Part shown: piece after piece, positions 18,908 through 30,404 of the stretch | Numbering within the stretch: position 1 is the stretch's first letter | How the letters are laid out: every line of letters starts with the position of its first letter | Source: Symsagittifera roscoffensis | Lineage: Eukaryota; Xenacoelomorpha; Acoela; Convolutidae | DNA length: 64,000 nucleotides | Direction of reading: 5' to 3' | Assembly: GCF_963678635.1 (NCBI RefSeq) | Contig: NC_087071.1 | Coordinates: forward strand, 15,044,864 to 15,108,863 | Notes under the pieces: model-generated | What the model was told of the DNA's origin: nothing | What the model saw: the letters and a program-made list of their open reading frames with translations, nothing else | The model's database searches: none | Program-made: the position numbers and the translations under genes

Positions 18908-20960
18908 TATTCTGAAATATTAAACAATAACGGTGTTAATTAAGATCTATGACATTCCAGCAGCTATAAAGTTAGTTTATACAGTCCCTTCACATAGAAC
19001 NNNNNNNNNNNNNNNNNNNNNNNNNNNNNNNNNNNNNNNNNNNNNNNNNNNNNNNNNNNNNNNNNNNNNNNNNNNNNNNNNNNNNNNNNNNNNNNNNNNN
19101 NNNNNNNNNNNNNNNNNNNNNNNNNNNNNNNNNNNNNNNNNNNNNNNNNNNNNNNNNNNNNNNNNNNNNNNNNNNNNNNNNNNNNNNNNNNNNNNNNNNN
19201 GTCGTGTATTTGATGATGTTTTCCAAAGGGCATCCCTTGGCGCCTTTGTTCTCTACGGCCACCAGATAACCTCTGATGGAGTTTCTGAGCTCCCATTTTT
19301 CAACAAATCCGTCGGCTGCTTCGTCTATCACAACCGTATCCGTTTCTGATAGTCAACTTTACGCGACAAGAGTTAGCTGTCCTGCAACGCTTCCTTTTTG
19401 GTTGTTCATTCTTGAAGAATTGAAGTCTTTCAACGTTATTTTGCCACAGTGGCTCAGGTTTTTCATTTCCAAAATCGCTCTGTTAAGGATGCGGTCACTG
19501 CTTTTAGTTTTCTTTCTTTTTTTCTCCCCAAGACTTTGCGGCCTAACGTCATCGTCGTATCTTTAAAATGTTCGAAATCCAGTTTTGAGCGTATTGTCCT
19601 GGACAGATACACAACTTCATCGCTTTTTTCCTGGTACGTTGTTTCAATCGGAAAATTCGTTACGTTTTCATCGCTGGCTGAATCAATGAATAAATCACCC
19701 ATTCTTCTTTCGCAATCACCAAATTTGTCGAGAATTTCGTGCAAAAGGGGTCTAATCAGACCTGTTTTCAACACTGATTGCGTTTTGAAGAGCTGTACTA
19801 CCGAACCGACCTATTCCATGAAAGCTACTCGGTTCCGCATCACTTCCGCATGAAAGCCACTTCTGCATCACGCTCGAGTTTGTGGACTTCCCATTCATCA
19901 TTAGCCAGGGTTCCGAGGAAAATTACTCGGACTGCATTCCCTTTTTCTCCATCTGCGCAATTGTTCAGTCGATAATTTCTTTGTTGCTGTTTAGAAATCA
20001 ACATTAGAGTTGCTCTCTGGCAGTTGTGAATTCTTTTCACAGAAATTGAGGAGGCTTCAGGGTGCAAGGCTCATTTTCTACCTACTTCTCCGTATTTTTC
20101 ACCGTTCCTGCTTCATCTTCTTCATCCAGAAAGTTGATGTCCACACCTGATGCTCCATCCTTGAGGCTTTGTCGGCGTTGTCTATTTGTCATCTTGATCC
20201 GCACTTTGCCTTGATCGTGAAGTTCCTTATCGATCGACAATGATTTTTTTCCATGGGGAATTTGTACTATGAACTCACCAATTGCATTCTTTTCTCGTCC
20301 CTCGTGGGCTATGTTAACCTATGCGGAACTGAAAATCTCAAGCCAACAATCTTCATTGTGGTATGAGTTTCGGATGATTTTCATGACAATAACACGTCGA
20401 ATTCCATGTCGAATTCTCCTCTCATGACGGGTAGAGCGACGTTCAGTCTTCCAGTTAACCCAAATACGCGAACTGAGTTTATTGCAGCACCGCCGCATTC
20501 TTGCTCAAAACGAAGGGATCCATTGCTTTGAAGAATCCTGCCATCTTCTTTTCGTTAGTTTCATTTGCTCTGTGTCTTGGCGCATATACCGTGAAACCTG
20601 ATCCGAGTAAAATTTTTTTGATGAGAGAAGTTTCCGGTACTTCTTCAGGCAATTCAATTAAATCATTCCATTCTTCTGTTTCTTTCCTGACATTCTGATA
20701 TGCTGGTATCAGTCTCGGTGTTTTCGGTACTTTTTGGGTGTACTTCTATGAGTCACATTTCCATTTAACCCAGTCAGTCGCAGAATTGGCTCTTGAGATT
20801 AATCGATGTCAATTCTGACTCTGCGATGTTAACAAACAGCAGGTCCTCACTCATCGCTTTGCGCAAGACCCTCTGCACACATCAACTGAGTGTGCTTCCA
20901 ACGACTACTGAGTCTTGGCGCGTGTAACATTCGGGCCGTAAATAAAAGTCATGAATTCAC
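18908..20960 (-). pseudogene. Decayed ORF3 C-terminal region of another family member
   Basis: Minus-strand translations match the Element 3 ORF3 at 61.27-63.4 kb in order: MSEDLLFVNIAESEL (near 20,850), the KETEEW...LPEEVPE block and NAAVLQ (20.5-20.7 kb), INFL (20.13 kb), LKTGLIRP...LIDSASDE...EEVVYLSR-like (19.46-19.77 kb) and GSVAGQL (19.35 kb). There are several stops and frame changes. The N-terminal side is cut at about 20,960, where plus-strand sequence begins. The C-terminal side runs into the gap and resumes at 18,960-19,000, directly next to the LTR, so the end of ORF3 abuts the LTR. Confidence 0.75.
19001..19200. other. Assembly gap (200 N)
   Basis: A run of N. It lies in the C-terminal part of the ORF3 remnant and next to one arm of a long inverted repeat, a typical place for assembly to fail. 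Confidence 1.
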
Positions 20961-21459
20961 TCACTACTGTTGCTGTGTCATTCCGCCGGATTGACCCAGC
21001 CGAACCCTCCGACGAGCAAGAAAAATAGTATTAACGTTGTTAATGACGAATTGATCTTTAAAGGAGGGTCGGAATATTCTAGATATTGTGTGTCTAAGTG
21101 GCCATATTTGGCAGAAAGCGGACAGAAAATCAGAATACCCGAATTAACAGGTGAAGAACGGCCAAGAAAAAAGCAAGAAACAGCAAGAGTAGTCTTTTAT
21201 CGTGACAATCATGCACGATAAGACGTGTAGCGGGAACCGATAAAAAGAAAAGAGGCTTCAGTGGGGAGCCGGAAGGATCAGTATCCTCCCGTGCCACGAA
21301 GTGGAAGAAGTAACAACGTGTTTTCTTGAGGAGCACAGAATCGGAGGCACGGCGCTCAGAGACTGTCGTATGTTGAAAGATTATAATAATTAACTTTTTA
21401 GCTACTTTGATGTCCTGAACATTTGAATTAACCCCGATATGATTTGTTATTTTAGAAAA
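20961..21459 (+). pseudogene. Probable ORF3 tail next to the second LTR
   Basis: The last 100 bp (21,360-21,459) are an inverted match of 18,908-19,000, the ORF3 end next to the first LTR. The sequence before it, including an open stretch from 20,970 to 21,221, should then be the C-terminal tail of a plus-strand ORF3 copy; the matching part of the other arm is hidden by the N gap. I cannot confirm the translation from another copy. Confidence 0.4.
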
Positions 21460-22548
21460 TGAGTAGCTACGAAGAGGAAAGGGTCAATCCATCTCCACTG
21501 GATTCAGTAAATAGCTGTCACTAAAAACATAGTAAAGTAGGATATTCGAGCCGTGTTTTTAATAGCAGTCACGTAGTCTGGGCATCCGAGACCCAGCTAT
21601 GTGGTTGTTTTTGCATGCAAACGAAAGCTGATCAAAAGTCGTTTGACTGATGGCCTAAAACTGGTAGCTTTTACTTAGCCCTAAGCGGACCAGAAAATCA
21701 AATGACCAGGTCGAGACGGTGAAAAACGAGTAGACTTTAGGTAATTGACGCCAGCCAGTCGTCAATGGGTGCTTTTTCTACGCTCCGTTTATGTGTAGTA
21801 TTTGGGCGAAATGTGACATAAACATTTTTAAGGCGCTCAAGGGTCGGCGTGTTAAAGGCTTAAAACCATTATGATCAGTGAGCGTTTCGGCGATGAACCC
21901 TTTGCTCTGGGAGTATGCCCGAGTTAGAGGCCTGATTGTCCTGTATTGAATCAGGCGGAAGGTACCGACCCACCGCCGGGTACTATTTAGCTCTTTCACT
22001 TTGTAAAGACCAAAAATTAGGTCTACTATTAAGTCTATTAAGTATTATAAAGTTATGAGCCCACTTATCCCAAGGCCCTAGGACCAAAAAAATTACAGAG
22101 AAACCGTTAAACCGAACAAAAAGAGGGTATAACTCAGAAAAAACCAAAAACAAATTTACTTGAAAACAAAAAAGAACAAAAAACAGTAAAAAATCCAAAA
22201 AAGACCAAAAACGGTTTAAAAAAATGCAAAATGACAGTGTATATTTTATTTCCAGACGGCATGTGATCTGACCTTCCTATTCTTGTTGTTTTAGATTTAT
22301 TTATATCTTTTCTGTTCAAAAGAGTGTTTTGGTGATGGGTAAGGTACCCTCCCTTGAGTGTTGTTTGAGTGGTTAAGCACGTAAATGATGAATTTGCCGG
22401 TGACCGGAGGGTAGAGTGACAAGCTGAGAGACTTGTTGCAGACTCAACAGAGGGCATCAGGGACAAAATCCACATTGACTGTTGGGTATCAAAGAAGAAA
22501 ATCTAATATCGTTAGAGTACTATTCCATTAAGACTTAAGTGGTGGGGG
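21460..22548 (+). repeat. LTR of Element 2, first part
   Basis: Starts TGAGTAGCTACG. It is an inverted, diverged match of 17.8-18.9 kb and also resembles 40.74-41.15 kb (TTGGGCGAA, ATGTGATCTGACC). Interrupted at 22,549 by the nested element and resumed at 27,089. No gene. Confidence 0.65.
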
Positions 22549-22815
22549 TGACATTTCCCTCTGATGGTGAAAGGAAAACTTGTTTGTAAAAATCGAATAC
22601 CGAATTAAAAAAGACTTATAAATAGATAGAGTAGAATAATGAATGTAGAGTTATAGTTTCCAGATTGAATATAAAATGACAGAGCTTTCTTATGACTAGA
22701 TTTCACACCTTAGGCTTTCGCAACTGGCATTTCATCATTCTAAAGTGGCAGACGAATAGACTGGTGGGATATGTCCTTGAATCACATTTTTTGCACTAGA
22801 ATGAATAGTAAGACA
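22549..22815 (-). repeat. 3' LTR of the nested element
   Basis: 267 bp, plus strand TGACATTTCCC to GTAAGACA. About 80% or better by eye to the right LTR. A divergence this large means an old insertion. Confidence 0.8.
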
Positions 22816-23556
22816 TACAAATGGCCCTGGGAGGCCGACAACTTGCCTATTATCACGCGTGACCAAAGGTTTATGGTTGTTGGCGGCATTGACTCACATC
22901 CTGACTACTGCTTCCTGTCGGGCCGTTGTCCAAAAATGAGCCAGACTCTTTCTTGCGAACTATCCACGAGCAACCACAAAGCGGTCTTTCGAGTGTTTCA
23001 GCCTGGCCAGGTTTCGGGCCCGTATATGGTCGATTCGCCTCGGGCGATTCATGCAGCTATTTCTTGAGGGCCCGTATCTTTGATGACTGGGAGCGCGGAA
23101 GTTAGGGTAGCTTGTGCTAAAGTTTTCGACAAAGTTAAGGAGAGATGCTTGTTCAATCGTGTTGTTTGCCAGATCAATAGTACAATTAGATGTATTGAAA
23201 TTTTTCAGATTATGATTTTGAGAGATATCTTGAGAGGTATTCATATCGTGTCTTGATTTTGAGATTTAAGGTCGGAGTTAACAATTTCTCTCACAAACTT
23301 CCGGTTTAGCGTATCTCATTTGCTTGAGAGGCTTTGATTGGTCTCGCGAGCATTGAAGCATGAAAAGTCGACCTCTCACCGCGAGAATGTAAGATCATGA
23401 TTTTGCATACTAGTCTGTGATTGGCTGATTATCTGAGAGCATGATTGAACGCCCTTTAGCGACGAGATATCATTACTAGAAATTAACCTATCCTGTACTG
23501 ATTGGTTAGAGACTTGGTTAGAAAACGCGACGCCTTCAATGGACGACAATCTTATT
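22816..23556 (-). other. Internal sequence of nested element without recognisable gene
   Basis: Only short broken frames. This is where integrase would be expected; no HHCC finger or D,D35E motif is seen, so integrase is deleted or beyond recognition. Confidence 0.5.
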
Positions 23557-24285
23557 CTATTTGCAGGAATCTAATTGGTCAAGTGAGTCGATTGATGATT
23601 GGCCAACCGCTTTAGTTACGAGGTGACAAATATCACCTATAAGGTTATCAGACGTTTTGATTGGTTGAAATCGATTATAATTTGATACCTGCCCCACAGG
23701 CACTATTTTTGATCTTAATGGAGTGCGGATTGAGTTTAAGGCATTATGAAAGGCATGAATTGATTTAATGACGAATATTTTGTCATGCAATGACGTTAAA
23801 AGAGCTTTGAATGTCGGGTGTCTCGACATGTATTCTACAATGCCAAGGGACGAACCCGGTACGTGTTCAACTTCATAATCAAAAGGAATGAGGCGATCCG
23901 CCCAACGAGAGAGTCGTGACTGATAAGACTTCTTGCCGTACGTTTCTTTGAGTGCTGAGATAATAGCTTTGTGATCGGTTGAGATAACAAAACGTTTACC
24001 AAGTAAGTATTTACGAAAATATTCGCACGACTACACAATGGCTAAAGGCTTTAACTCATTAGTGCTATATTTGGTTTCTGCGGAATTTAGAAATCTAGAG
24101 GCGAACGCTATCTGGTCCCAGACATTTGGTGCCATTTCCTGCTCCAAGCAAGCACCTAGCCCAATGTGACTTGCGCAACACCTGACTTGGGAAGCTTTAG
24201 AGGCATCGTAGTGATACAGGTTTGGGATGTTAGCAATGAGGTCTAAAATTTTCTGGAAAGCTGTATCTTGCTCTTCCGCCGCCAC
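23557..24285 (-). pseudogene. Nested element RNase H and following region
   Basis: LYHYDASKASQ at the start of the RNase H core, GLGACLEQE, and YSTNELKPLAIV before a stop; then frame changes lead to RFVISTDHKA, SRLSRWADRL and a VEYMSRHP-like end. This is the usual order of a Gypsy RNase H tail. A short unassigned stretch to 23,557 follows. Confidence 0.7.
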
Positions 24286-24398
24286 AAAAATGGTTTATTC
24301 TCCGCTTTCAACGATGTGCAGAATGCGACCGTATACTTATGCAAGTCTGGAATGAACGTTGGAGATGATTGAGAGTTCCCATAAATGATCTTAGTTGC

Positions 24399-25312
24399 CT
24401 AAGACTTTTCGGTGGCATAAGTGATTTGATAGCTTGAATTTATTGAGAGTTTCGGAGAGTAACCAGATTCATCGATCTCGTACCCTAACCAGACTAACTT
24501 GTTAACTGAGAACTCACACTTGCTTAGTTTCAGCGCCCAATCTTCTTCGTTCAGTCGTTGGATGACATTATCGACAAGAACGTTGTGATCATCATCTCTT
24601 CCTTTAGTGACCACCAGTATATCATCAAGGTAACATATGACTCCTTTCAATCCTTGTAGGATACAGTCTATCGCTTTCTGGAATTCCGTGGGCAAATCCG
24701 TCAATCCATAGAAACCGGTTTTGAATCGATACATGCCTGTTGCTTCTCCACAGAAAATACTAAAGTTACTTTGACTACTGATTAGGTCCGATAAAGGTAA
24801 CTGAATAAAAGCATATTTGAGTTGAAGATATGTAAACCAAGCTTTTCCAGGTGTGTCCTTAGTGATGATTTGAGCCGCCGAGTAGATCAATTTTTGCAAA
24901 TTAGGCATTTGATACTTGTTCTGCCAGATTCATGAATTCATTGGTTTAGCACTAAGACCAAGTTTTAACGACCCGTCTTTTTTGCAGTTAGTACTATTGG
25001 TGCAATAAAATGGTCCGTGGTACGCTTATTTAGTTTTTCAATGTGTTTATCCTTGATTAGTTTTTAAATCTCGGCCGTGACTCGGTCTTGAATGTGAATG
25101 GAAACTTTTCGGGCTTTAACGTGTCTAGTCATCAGAGGTTCCTTAAAATTAATGAACACTTTATGGCTTTTCGACGTCCCCAGTCTGCCGAACACATTAG
25201 GGTACTTTTTCACAAATTGGTCTCTCCAGAACTTAGAGGTTGGGTCCACTTTCTCTACATCCTTCGCGAAAATTGCGTCTGTTGGCTCTCGTTGGATAGT
25301 TTCAATTCCCAA
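24399..25312 (-). pseudogene. Nested element reverse transcriptase
   Basis: 25,312-25,064 holds the connection from protease to RT (FWRDQFVKKYPNVF). 24,908-24,399 holds the palm: MPNLQKLIYSA, TYLQLKYAFIQLPL in place of the usual DL..AY.Q, FKTGFYGLTDLPTEFQ, and the catalytic YLDD (CYLDDILVV). The first catalytic Asp (in LDL) is changed to Gln. Frames are interrupted near 25,000. Confidence 0.8.
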
Positions 25313-25319
25313 TTGTTAT

Positions 25320-25920
25320 TGAAGGTTTAACCCGAGCAAGTTCCGTGTTCGATTCTCGGACACCATGAAGCACGTGCTGTCGATCTTCCATCCCTTCAAC
25401 GCGACCGGAATGTCTAAGAAACAAAATAGCTTAATTGGTTTTTTGTTGTTATCCACGTATGTGACACCTAATGGATATCTCTCGAAGTCCGTGAACTATG
25501 CCTCTGGAAGCCTTCTCATCAGTGTTTTCGCCGTTTTCTTATTTAGGAATGAAATGGGGCTACCGGTGTCCACCGTAGAATAAAAAAAGGAGTTAACGGA
25601 TCGTAGTTGGATACTGAGGCTCCTAGGTTGTCCTCACTCTGTTTTTAAGAGTTCGACATTGTTGATCTACAGCCATAACTCCATATTCCGGTTCGCTAAC
25701 GTCATTTACGTCAATGAAGTTGCACTCTTGATCGGAAGGTGTGTCGTTTTGGTGTACCAAGCTAACGCGACGCTTTGTGGTGTTACATACCTTGGCGAAA
25801 TGGCCTTTCTTTTGCATGCATTGCAAGTAGCTTCTCTGGCCGGACACGACCCGCAGTGCTCGTGGGAAAATGGGTTACCACAGAAGTAACAGGGTTTGTT
25901 CTGGCTTTGTCGTTGATTGC
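25320..25920 (-). pseudogene. Nested element CCHC knuckles and aspartic protease
   Basis: Two knuckles, CYFCGNPFSHEHC and C..C.KKGHFAKVC, lie at about 25,890-25,770, separated by a frameshift. The protease is at 25,590-25,320, with VDTGSPISF at its start and an internal stop after RLPEA. Confidence 0.7.
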
Positions 25921-26432
25921 AACGGTTTGGTCCTCCTCTGCGATTGTTGTTTTCCCTCGTTCCTGAACTGCTGAACCAGAGAAGTCGGTTTTTGTTTGAT
26001 CCGAATAGGACTGGCGTTTATCGATGACGAGTTGTTATGTGGTAGTAACTTTTGAAATTGCTCCGACGTCTTGGCCCTCTTTCCCAATGCCAATTGCAGA
26101 GTATCGTCGAGGTTGGCTTTCGCCCTGATTAGTTGACATTAGAGCTTAACATCCCTAATGCGACCAATAAACAGGTATTTTGAGGTAGCTCTCTCTTGGT
26201 CTATCGGCTAATTGCACAACGCGGTTTGAGCGCTGAGTCGTGCGTAGAATGAAGAAAACGAATCTTTCTCCTAATTAAAAATTGCATTATACAATTTGAT
26301 TCCTTCGACTGTATACTCCCGCTCTGCCTTGAAGAGATCTTCACAACATTTGTGGAAATCGATGAAAGAGCATGCATTTAGGTCCTGATGGGGATAAGAA
26401 TCCTTGAATATTTTCTTTCCCTCATTTCCTAA

Positions 26433-26816
26433 TCAGAAAGAGTGTCTAGATTTCAGACGCGCCTCTGCCTCGTGATAATACCATTTATGACCGATGCGAG
26501 GACTTTTTCGTCTCCTTTCTTCGTTGCACTCGTCGGTAGGACTCTTCGCAATTCGGACAGTCTTACTAGCGACGTCTGCTGCATTCTCATCGATTCCCGG
26601 AGCTTCAGGCTTCGGGTAGGGTTCATCCACTAACTCCGCTGGGGCAACTAAAACCTCCCCCAGTGAGATATTGTCTTGTAGACTAATGGCCAAAAAAAAC
26701 TGTCCCACCCCATTCTCCCAAATAAATGGTGGGTTAACCGATGATCTAGCCCAAAATGGGGGAACTCGGAGTAGGTCAGTTCTGTCTTCATTCACAGGAA
26801 CTGCTGGCTGCGCCAT
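26433..26816 (-). pseudogene. Nested element gag, N-terminal part
   Basis: Starts with MAQPAVP at 26,816. The A of the ATG is the last base of the LTR and TGGCGCAG is the likely primer binding site, so gag starts on the PBS. RVPPFWARS... resembles the VPPFW..P..WF start of Gypsy gag proteins. A longer frame upstream in the LTR (hydrophobic start) is not part of it. The rest of gag to 25,900 is broken. Confidence 0.65.
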
Positions 26817-27088
26817 GACAATTCCCTTTGATGGTGAAGGGAAAACTTGTTTGTTAAAATTGAATATTGAACTAAATAAGATATATAAAAAAAGATAGAG
26901 TAGAATAATGACTGTAGAGTTATAGTTTTCAGATTGAATATAAATTAACAAAACTTTCTTATGACTAGATTTCACACCTTAGGCTTTCTTAACTGGCATT
27001 TCAACATTCAAAGTGAAAGACGAGTAGACTGGTGAGATATGGTGAGTCCTTGAATTAAATTTACTGCACTAGGATGAATAGTTAGACA
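26816..27088 (-). repeat. 5' LTR of the nested element
   Basis: 273 bp, plus strand TGACAATTCCC to GTTAGACA; pairs with 22,549-22,815. Confidence 0.8.
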
Positions 27089-28708
27089 TAGTTACATAAG
27101 ATATACATAAATAGCTAGAATAGAGTGTGGTCCGATTGCACCCTTCATCGATAGCAAATTTCCGAGTTAAGGGTCTTAAGTCGGATATTTTGGTGCAAAG
27201 GAGGGTATATTATTACTGATTAACGACTAGGTTATTATCTTTATTATATATTACTTATCTCCCATTAAGAACCGAGAAACGCCCAAATTTTGTCGAAAAA
27301 AAGTGATTTTTGACCAAATGGTTAACCCCAGAAATTTTGGATATCCGAGTTTTGCCGAGCAGCAAAAAATTCTGCGCAGTGAGCTACTACGTGGTTCAAC
27401 CCTCCTTACTAAAGAAACCGCGCGGAAAAAGACTTAGTAGAAGTTGGCGAAAAAAAAACTTTGATCAAAATTGTTATAAACTCAATGAGTTTATGAGTTT
27501 TTAGAGTAAGAATGATAAATCTTTTTGTGCTAGGAGCGTGCTAGCACACAGTGCTAGGTTGCTAGAGCAATTTTTTGGTTAACCTCTGAAAAGATCCGTG
27601 GATAGAGCTAGAGACCTAAAGATTGGAAAAGGAAGGAATCGGAGGGTCCAAATTTGATAGTTTTCGGCCAAATTTTTGTTTCCAAACCTTTTTTGGTCCA
27701 ATTTTTTGCATCATTCCAGTGCCGCACAGGGCTACTACGTTCGCTTCAAAAATTGGTAGGCACTTTCAATAAGAATGGCCGAAGAAATCTCCGAGAACCT
27801 AAATAGGTGGTGAAAAAAGGCCAACTTAACGAACGCGTTTTTGTTGATTTCTCGAAGATTAGCCAACCGATCGGAATAATTTTGGTACCATAAGTCGAGT
27901 TTTTTTAAACATTTTCCTGGACCGCAGCCGTTTTTGGCTTGATAACTTGAGGAAAGAAAAGTTTTTTAAAATTTGTTAGTTCGGAGGTTCCAAATTTTAG
28001 GGAACCATCAGAGCGGCAAAATTTTTTGTAAAATCACCTTTTTATTGTACTGGGAAAGTCGACCGAGTCATCCAACTTAGTTTTCAGTAAGTTAGACTGC
28101 AATTGGAGGCTTTACAGCGTTGAAATTATCTATTTTTGTGATTTTTGGGAACCCTCCTTAGCAACCCTCCTTAGCAGAAATTTTTCACGCAACCCTCCGA
28201 AAGTATTAAAATAACGCCCAGAGTGAATTTAGCTTGTTTTGACTTTTTTTGGGAGTAGCTGGAGACCTCTGTAGGCGAAGCTTGAAAAATTTAAATTTTT
28301 GATGGTACCCTCCGAAGCAACCCTCCGGAGTGACGTAAGCCTCTTCTTGACCCTCCTTAGTGAATTTAGAGGGACCCTCCGAAACAACTTAGGTGTTTAA
28401 GATATCTCCGAGGTATCCCTCTGGAGTACGCTAAGTGCTCCAACAACCATCTGAAGTAACCCTCTGAAGTGACTGAACCCCTTTAACAACCCTCCTTAGT
28501 GAAAGTTTGGAGGTAACCTCCGGGACAATTTAACCATCCTTAGATATGCTTTTGAGGTCTAAATAGAAGGTCGACTACTCACGAGACGTTTATATTGGGA
28601 AAATAGTGGCCCAGTTGACCCGGAGACCCGAGAGTAACTTTGGATTCTACTTCGGGTTCATCAGAAGTATCCGAACAATGTTTTTTTTTATTGTGACTTT
28701 GGTTGTGT

Positions 28709-28820
28709 GGTTGCCTTGAGCTACTGAATAGGAAGGCTCGGGTAATCCGGGAACACATAAAAGAAGGCCTCGTGAGTGTAATAGACAAGACACACTCACA
28801 TGAGAAGACAAAGTATTACC
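28709..28820 (+). promoter_or_regulatory. Structured RNA module B of Element 2 leader
   Basis: Same start GTTGCCTTGAGCTAC. Inner hairpin GTGAGTGT/ACACTCAC (28,772-28,779 with 28,792-28,799), which replaces a G-C pair of Element 1 by A-T. The outer GGGAACA has lost its partner. Confidence 0.6.
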
Positions 28821-28892
28821 TACTCTCGTGCACTTGGGGCTGTCCGGGTGTGGGAGAGCTTTTGCCTAGACTCTAGATATTTTCCATCAAGA

Positions 28893-29003
28893 GGTTGCCT
28901 TGAGCTACGTCGTAGGACAGCTGGGGCAATCGCAGGGCATACAAAAGAAGACCTCGGTGAGAGTATTAGACAAGACATACTCATTCGAGAAGACAGTGTC
29001 CTG
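28893..29003 (+). promoter_or_regulatory. Structured RNA module A of Element 2 leader
   Basis: Outer stem CAGGGCAT/GTGTCCTG (8 pairs, two G-T wobbles) and inner hairpin with core GAGTAT/ATACTC. Shared AAAAGAAGACCTCGGTG and CGAGAAGACAGTGTCC. Confidence 0.6.
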
Positions 29004-29531
29004 GGCTTCGTTCTTTTGGAGTGTTCCAATCGAGGGAAGTCTTTTTCTTTATTATTTATTTTAAAAGAAGCAAAGATTTGATACGTCTGTAGCGGTGATA
29101 CTGAAGAAAAAATCGCTGTCACCTATAGGGTATTCTTATCTGGTTATCAATTGTGTTTTGTGTGTTAAATATAAAATCTTGTGAAAGTTTGTGATACTGT
29201 CATACTAGGTGATAGAGTGGAATTAATAATAACTAAGCACTGTGTGTAGCTTTAGCTGAGTCACTAATAGCATCACTAAGGGGTTGAAGGGATATTTTTG
29301 ATATTGAAGGAGTTGAGTGAGCAGGCTTAGGCAAGTTTTTTTCTTCAATTTTTTTTGGAGCTTGTGCATTGCCGTCAAATGAATTTTCTAAATCACGAGA
29401 CATGCAGCGTAAAGACTCACTAGGAGAAGTAACTAAGATTCACAAGCCGAGGATGCGATGCAGGCAGATGTTTAAATCAAGGCGTAGCCATCCCTCGATT
29501 AGTTGCATCACGCATGAAGGTCATAGTGATC

Positions 29532-29537
29532 TTTCAG
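29532..29537 (+). promoter_or_regulatory. Candidate splice or SL trans-splice acceptor before gag
   Basis: GATCTTTCAG 8 nt before ATG 29,546, the same spacing as in Element 1. Confidence 0.45.
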
Positions 29538-29545
29538 TGATCGGG

Positions 29546-30404
29546 ATGAAAGTAAGAAGTGCGAAGAATCGAGATGATGATGGAGAGCTGGACCCCGAGG
29601 CCAGAGCGGCTAACGTGACGCCAACTGATCCATTCGAGGAAGGGGAGCAGACACTAATCTGACCCGAACACCACCATAACGAAGACCCGGAAGAGCCTGG
29701 CGAGGAACTTGAGCGGGAAGAAATCGAGGAAACTCAAGAGCCCTAGGAGAATTCCGAGGTCGGAGTACGAGAGGAACTGTCGTTTAAGGGGACGTCTAAA
29801 TCAGAGACCAAAGGCAATAGTCGGAGAAAAGAACAATCCTCTCTAGTCAAGCAGGGCGAGAAAGCGATGATGTCGAGCATAAGTCCAAGAGAAGAGCAAC
29901 CAAGTTTTCAAAGCGAAAAGAAGCTTCAAGACGATGTACGATGAGCGCATGACGTCGCTCCGAACTGATAAATTGTCATCTGGATATGACGCTCCGGGGC
30001 TGATGCACTCGGAAATGGACTTCGCGCCTAGCTCGAGACAGGAAAAGTGCAAGAAAGCGTTGTCTGACTCGCCAAGTAGACAAAATTCAGACGGGATGAC
30101 GATGGGAGCGTCGTCGACATACGACAGGTTGATGATGTCGATGGGCACAAAGAAGGGTGGTGCATCGTCGAGTATCAGGCTGCAACCTCAATTGACGTCA
30201 TCGTCTCTTGATCTTACCCCAGTGCTGGGAACGGCAAGTGACTTGAGTGACAAGTTTGCCGGTGTAATGACAGGCCTTGAAGAACTGCGACACAATATGA
30301 CCAAGAGGATGGATCGAGTTGAAGAAAGGGCTCGAAAAGGCCATTAAAGGTTGAAACACGAGCTGACAGACGTGAAGTCATAAGCGAGACGTGATCAGGC
30401 ACAA
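29546..30404 (+). pseudogene. Element 2 gag N-terminal part
   Basis: Starts MKVRSAKNRDDDG, matching MKLRSEKNLDGNQG of Element 1. DPFEEGEQTLI, TSKSETK, MMSS and YDERMTSL blocks are shared. Two early stops (after TLI and after QEP) and frame changes near 29,930 and 30,345 break it. Confidence 0.8.

Larger units (their letters stand above)
22549..27088 (-). mobile_element. Nested Ty3/Gypsy element, internally deleted
   Basis: Bounded by two direct repeats (22,549-22,815 and 26,816-27,088) that begin TG and end CA. Internal minus-strand remains of gag, CCHC/protease, RT and RNase H are in Gypsy order; no integrase motifs are found. It sits inside the LTR of Element 2: left flank GTGGTGGGGG and right flank GGTCCGATTG are adjacent in the uninterrupted copy near 17,800. 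I see no clear target-site duplication; about 35 bp of LTR-like sequence follow the right LTR. Confidence 0.8.
27089..29545 (+). repeat. LTR of Element 2, second part, and 5' leader
   Basis: Inverted, diverged match of 15.24-17.8 kb. Holds CCCTCCTTAG/CCCTCCGGAG-type motifs at 28.14-28.55 kb, two structured RNA modules at 28.71-29.00 kb and TTTCAG at 29,532-29,537 before gag. No gene. Confidence 0.65.

Noticed and set aside
26817-26975. Hydrophobic N-terminal extension of the nested gag (possible signal or membrane segment)
   Set aside because: It is encoded by LTR sequence upstream of the MAQPAVP start and would not be translated with gag in the usual way.
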